DNA of 7,707 bases from Armatimonadota bacterium (GTDB lineage Bacteria; Armatimonadota; SYMT01). Where the stretch lies: the NCBI GenBank assembly GCA_020696885.1, contig JAJFMS010000130.1, positions 1-7,707 on the forward strand, written 5' to 3'. Made by a program: the position numbers and the translations under genes. Every line of letters begins with the position of its first letter. Position 1 is the stretch's first letter. This document shows, piece after piece, positions 6,101 through 7,707 of this stretch. The notes under the pieces were generated by a model that did not search any database, had not been told where the DNA came from, and saw only the letters and a list, made by a program, of their open reading frames with translations.

Positions 6101-7160
6101 GCTCGCGGAACTCCGGGTCGCCGGCCAGCCCCACGCGGATCGCGACGGTGTTCGCGAACAGCCCCACCACGCCCTCAAGCTCCGTGCGCGTGCGGTTCGC
6201 CACGGGCGTGCCGACCACGACGTCTTCCTGACCACTGTAGCGAGCAAGGAGCAGGTGGAAGGCGGCGAGCAGCACCATGAAGAGCGTGGCGCCGGACCGC
6301 TGGCCCACCGCCTCCAGGGAGCGGACCAGCTCCCCCGGGAGCCCGAGCTGCGCGACAGCGCCCTGGTACGTTTGCACCGCCGGCCGCGGCCGGTCGGTCG
6401 GCAGCTCCAGCCGCACCGGGCCACCGGCGAGATGATCGACCCAGTACTTCACCTGCCGCGCCAGGGTTTCCTCATCCAGCGTCCGGCGGTGCCAGGCGGA
6501 GTAATCGGCGTACTGAAGCGGCGGCACCGGCAGCGGAACGGCCTGCTCCGCCCGGCAGGCGGCATAGATCGTGCTGAGCTCCCGCACCAGGATTCCGTGC
6601 GACCAGCCATCCGAAGCGGTGTGGTGGGTGACCAGGAGCAGGACGTGACGCTCTGTGTCCAACCGCCAGAGGCAGGCGCGGAAGAGCGGCCCGGAGGCCA
6701 GGTCACAGGGTCGCCGGGTCTCCGCTTCCACCTGGAGGCGCGCCTCGGCCTCTCGAGCCTCGCGCGGGAGGGTGGTGAGGTCCACGCTCTGCAGCCGGAA
6801 CCCGCCGGCGGCCCGGATCTCTTGCACCGGCACCCCGTCGTGGAGCGGGAACGCAGTCCGCAGGGACTCGTGCCGCTCCACCAGCAGCCGGAGGCTGCGC
6901 TCCAGGGTCGGCAGATCCAGCACTCCATCCAGCCGCCAGGCGGCAGCGAGGTTATACAGCCCCACCAGCGGCTCGAGCTGCTCCAGAAACCACAACCGCT
7001 CCTGCGCGAAGGAGAGCGGCGCGCGCTCTCCGAGCGGCCGCCGCGGGATAGCCGCGGAAACCGTTGCCGCATGCTGCTGCTGTTCCTTCCGGAGCATCAG
7101 CTCCAGGAGCCGGCGCTTGCTGGGTGAGAGGCCGGTCGCCTCGCTCGTCACGTCGTTCAC
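3108..7160 (-). CDS. Single-module non-ribosomal peptide synthetase, C-A-T-TE
   Basis: This 1350-residue enzyme adds one amino acid to a donor chain and releases the product. After an N-terminal helix (LSPSKRRLLELMLRKEQ) comes a condensation domain (about 47-490) with SFAQERLWFLEQLEP, HHTASDG (H179, H180, D184, G185) and a late VGLFANT motif; it looks like an L-to-L type. The adenylation domain (about 503-990) has LHTSGSTGVPKG (649-660), YGPTETT, YRTGDL, GRTDHQVKLRGFRIELGE and the catalytic K980 in SGKIDRKAL. Its specificity positions read D I L Q V C L V W K, close to the known glycine code DILQLGLIWK. The carrier protein has DVGGHSL with S1035 for phosphopantetheine. The thioesterase (about 1082-1342) has GFSFG (S1165), D1192 and H1319. 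All catalytic residues are present. The start is GTG 7160, four bases inside the upstream gene (GTGA overlap), with AAGGAG ten bases before it; longer versions of the frame are not likely. A donor module must lie elsewhere. Confidence 0.95.
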   Translation of the reverse strand: MNDVTSEATGLSPSKRRLLELMLRKEQQQHAATVSAAIPRRPLGERAPLSFAQERLWFLEQLEPLVGLYNLAAAWRLDGVLDLPTLERSLRLLVERHESLRTAFPLHDGVPVQEIRAAGGFRLQSVDLTTLPREAREAEARLQVEAETRRPCDLASGPLFRACLWRLDTERHVLLLVTHHTASDGWSHGILVRELSTIYAACRAEQAVPLPVPPLQYADYSAWHRRTLDEETLARQVKYWVDHLAGGPVRLELPTDRPRPAVQTYQGAVAQLGLPGELVRSLEAVGQRSGATLFMVLLAAFHLLLARYSGQEDVVVGTPVANRTRTELEGVVGLFANTVAIRVGLAGDPEFRELLNRTRTAAVGAYAHQDTPFERVVEVLRPERSFGSTPIFQVMFALQNTHAEELALAGLRVEPFTFEESTVKFDLNLFLWQDGDGLRAELKYNTDLFDAGRMERLLGHYRTLLEGIVAAPTARLSELPLLTAAEHRLLAEWNETAADYPHDACLQDLVTRQVQRTPDAPAVCMGGTVLTYGELEARANSLAQTLRAKGVVPETCVGICMERSPDLVAALLGILKAGGAYVPLDPSWPRERLARIVTASGPVLILTETRCAELLADICPQLLLDQVKPAPAGAPPLRDGSPEQLAYVLHTSGSTGVPKGVEVTHRSVVNFLCSMARQPGLTAGDTLLAVTTLSFDISVLELFLPLLVGARVVLASREEGMDGERLAALIAASGATVMQGTPATWRLLFEAGWTGAKRLKVLCGGEALPEDLADQLRSRCGELWNLYGPTETTVWSTCADLTHGGPVHAGRPIANTRVYVLDRSLRPVPIGVSGDLYLGGAGLARGYRGRPELTAEYFTADPLSHEPGARRYRTGDLAQYRSDGTLLLLGRTDHQVKLRGFRIELGEIEMALRQHPGVADAVVVLQTGSGGEHLAAFVVPVGAPPEVGELRDLLRGSLPEYQVPTAWAFPETLPLTSSGKIDRKALPTAALAAGDESAALARDEVEAKVLQVWRQVLPKAHLGIRDHFFDVGGHSLLAVRLLGLLQRETGFEMSLAAFLRAPTIEGMAQVLKGGGVRSGWLSVVPLQSEGSLPPFFAVHGIGGGVACFRDLSRLLGPQQPFFGLQAVSLGGAEREYDQVEEMAAHYVREMRSVQPEGPYQLGGFSFGGVIAMEMAHQLLEAGEEVALLALFDTRAPGYPAFAGRGVRIAAQFKALLSEAPEARWRFVRDRLKSAQEILRRRLLMHSYFRGKAAGVERALADIGIAHLHAAHSYRSRAYPGRITLFRAESQPLGCIPDPNNGWGPLALDGVRVYPVSGQHATLVEEPHVQTLAAGLKDCLESGRPPTGRMP

Positions 7161-7707
7161 GCGGACAGAACTCCTTCTCCCCGGGCTCCAAGCGCCGCCG
7201 CGGCGCCGGCTAGCGTGGGCCACCACACTAGCAGCTCCGCAAACCGGGCAATCAGCCGCTGGGCGTGCTCGCCCACCACTTCGGGCGACTCGCCGCGGGC
7301 GAGGTCGAGGGGCTGCCAATAGGTACTGCTGCGGCTGGCTTCCGCCAGGAGGTCGATGTAGCGCCGCACGTCTGCCTTCCAGTAGGGCGCGCTGCTATCT
7401 GCCTCGCGAAGACGCGCTTCCATCAGCGCGATCCAGCCTTCGTTGGAACGCCGCGCCTGCCGCAGCACCGTGTGCTGGAACTCCATGGCGGGTAGCGCCG
7501 CCAGATCCCGCAGCCGCTCGCCCAACTGTCCCAGCCCCCGGCCCGGCTGCGCTTCGGCACGGCTGAAACCGGTAGCACGAATGCACTCGATCACGAACCG
7601 CGCCAGGTCCATTCCGGACGCTGAGCGGGTCATCTCGCCGGGCCAGAACCGCCGCGGCTGAGTGGGTGTGTGCCGCAGCGCCTGGGCGACCTGGCCGAGC
7701 ACCGCGT
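7157..7707 (-). CDS. Unrecognised protein coupled to the NRPS (5' end outside window)
   Basis: The frame is open to the right edge, so the protein is at least 183 residues and its true start is not seen; the GTG at 7702 is only the first possible start within the window. It ends with TGA 7159-7157, overlapping the NRPS start as GTGA, which implies one transcript and translational coupling. The sequence looks mostly helical and soluble, rich in Ala, Leu and Arg, with several tryptophans (for example WQPLDLARGESPE and ELLVWWPTLAG near the C-terminus). I see no signal peptide, membrane span, carrier-protein serine motif, metal motif or nucleotide-binding loop. It is not an MbtH-like protein: that family is about 70 residues with different Trp motifs. 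It may be an accessory, partner or substrate-supply protein for the NRPS, but no function can be assigned. Confidence 0.7.
   Translation of the reverse strand, partial: AVLGQVAQALRHTPTQPRRFWPGEMTRSASGMDLARFVIECIRATGFSRAEAQPGRGLGQLGERLRDLAALPAMEFQHTVLRQARRSNEGWIALMEARLREADSSAPYWKADVRRYIDLLAEASRSSTYWQPLDLARGESPEVVGEHAQRLIARFAELLVWWPTLAGAAAALGARGEGVLSA
7171..7176 (-). promoter_or_regulatory. Ribosome binding site for the NRPS gene
   Basis: On the minus strand AAGGAG ends 10 nt before the GTG at 7160-7158. The spacing is slightly long, but the site lies within the end of the upstream gene and together with the GTGA overlap it fixes the NRPS start. Confidence 0.55.

Noticed and set aside
4362..7127. 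A 921-codon plus-strand open frame antisense to the NRPS
   Set aside because: It has no domain similarity, is repetitive in Gln, Arg, His and Pro as expected from the complement of a GC-rich gene, and the opposite strand encodes a complete NRPS with every motif.
7161..7319. Extended N-terminus of 53 residues for the NRPS
   Set aside because: This part is in the frame of the NRPS but overlaps the upstream gene; the Arg/Ala-rich residues are not NRPS-like, and GTG 7160 has a GTGA overlap and AAGGAG upstream.

Overview
This GC-rich bacterial window holds four complete protein genes and one gene cut by the right edge. It also has two small convergent intergenic regions and one divergent intergenic region, all rich in inverted repeats. 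No rRNA, tRNA, CRISPR array, transposase or integrase was found. A Tat-exported DUF1501 protein and a modular peptide synthetase in a GC-rich background, with GTG and TTG starts, suggest an environmental bacterium from a group such as Planctomycetota, Verrucomicrobiota, Acidobacteriota or Gemmatimonadota. The phylum cannot be fixed from this sequence.

Layout. A possible tail of an upstream gene (about 3-47, +) precedes a secreted DUF1501 protein (73-1524, +). A convergent spacer with hairpins follows (1525-1800). Next is an orphan receiver-only protein with a degenerate active site (1801-2214, -). A divergent region (2215-2494) contains a multi-helix potential RNA structure on the receiver side, and a promoter with a 9-bp inverted repeat on the other side. 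A Zur-like Fur-family repressor follows (2495-2926, +; TTG start with a good Shine-Dalgarno). A second convergent spacer (2927-3107) lies inside a nearly symmetric 121-nt imperfect palindrome (2994-3114). The right half is a minus-strand operon: an unrecognised protein (7157-7707, its 5' end outside the window) overlaps by 4 nt (GTGA) a single-module NRPS with order C-A-T-TE (3108-7160).

How the parts work together. The NRPS is a termination module. Its condensation domain needs an upstream acyl or peptidyl donor, its adenylation domain has a glycine-like specificity code (DILQVCLVWK by my alignment), and its thioesterase would release the product. The donor must be encoded outside the window or come from another pathway. 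The unknown protein is translationally coupled to it and is probably made together with it. The Zur-like regulator faces the NRPS operon tail to tail. A metal-related role for the peptide is therefore only a hypothesis, because no metal-regulator box is visible at the operon, whose promoter is off the edge. The DUF1501 protein belongs to an unrelated exported function.
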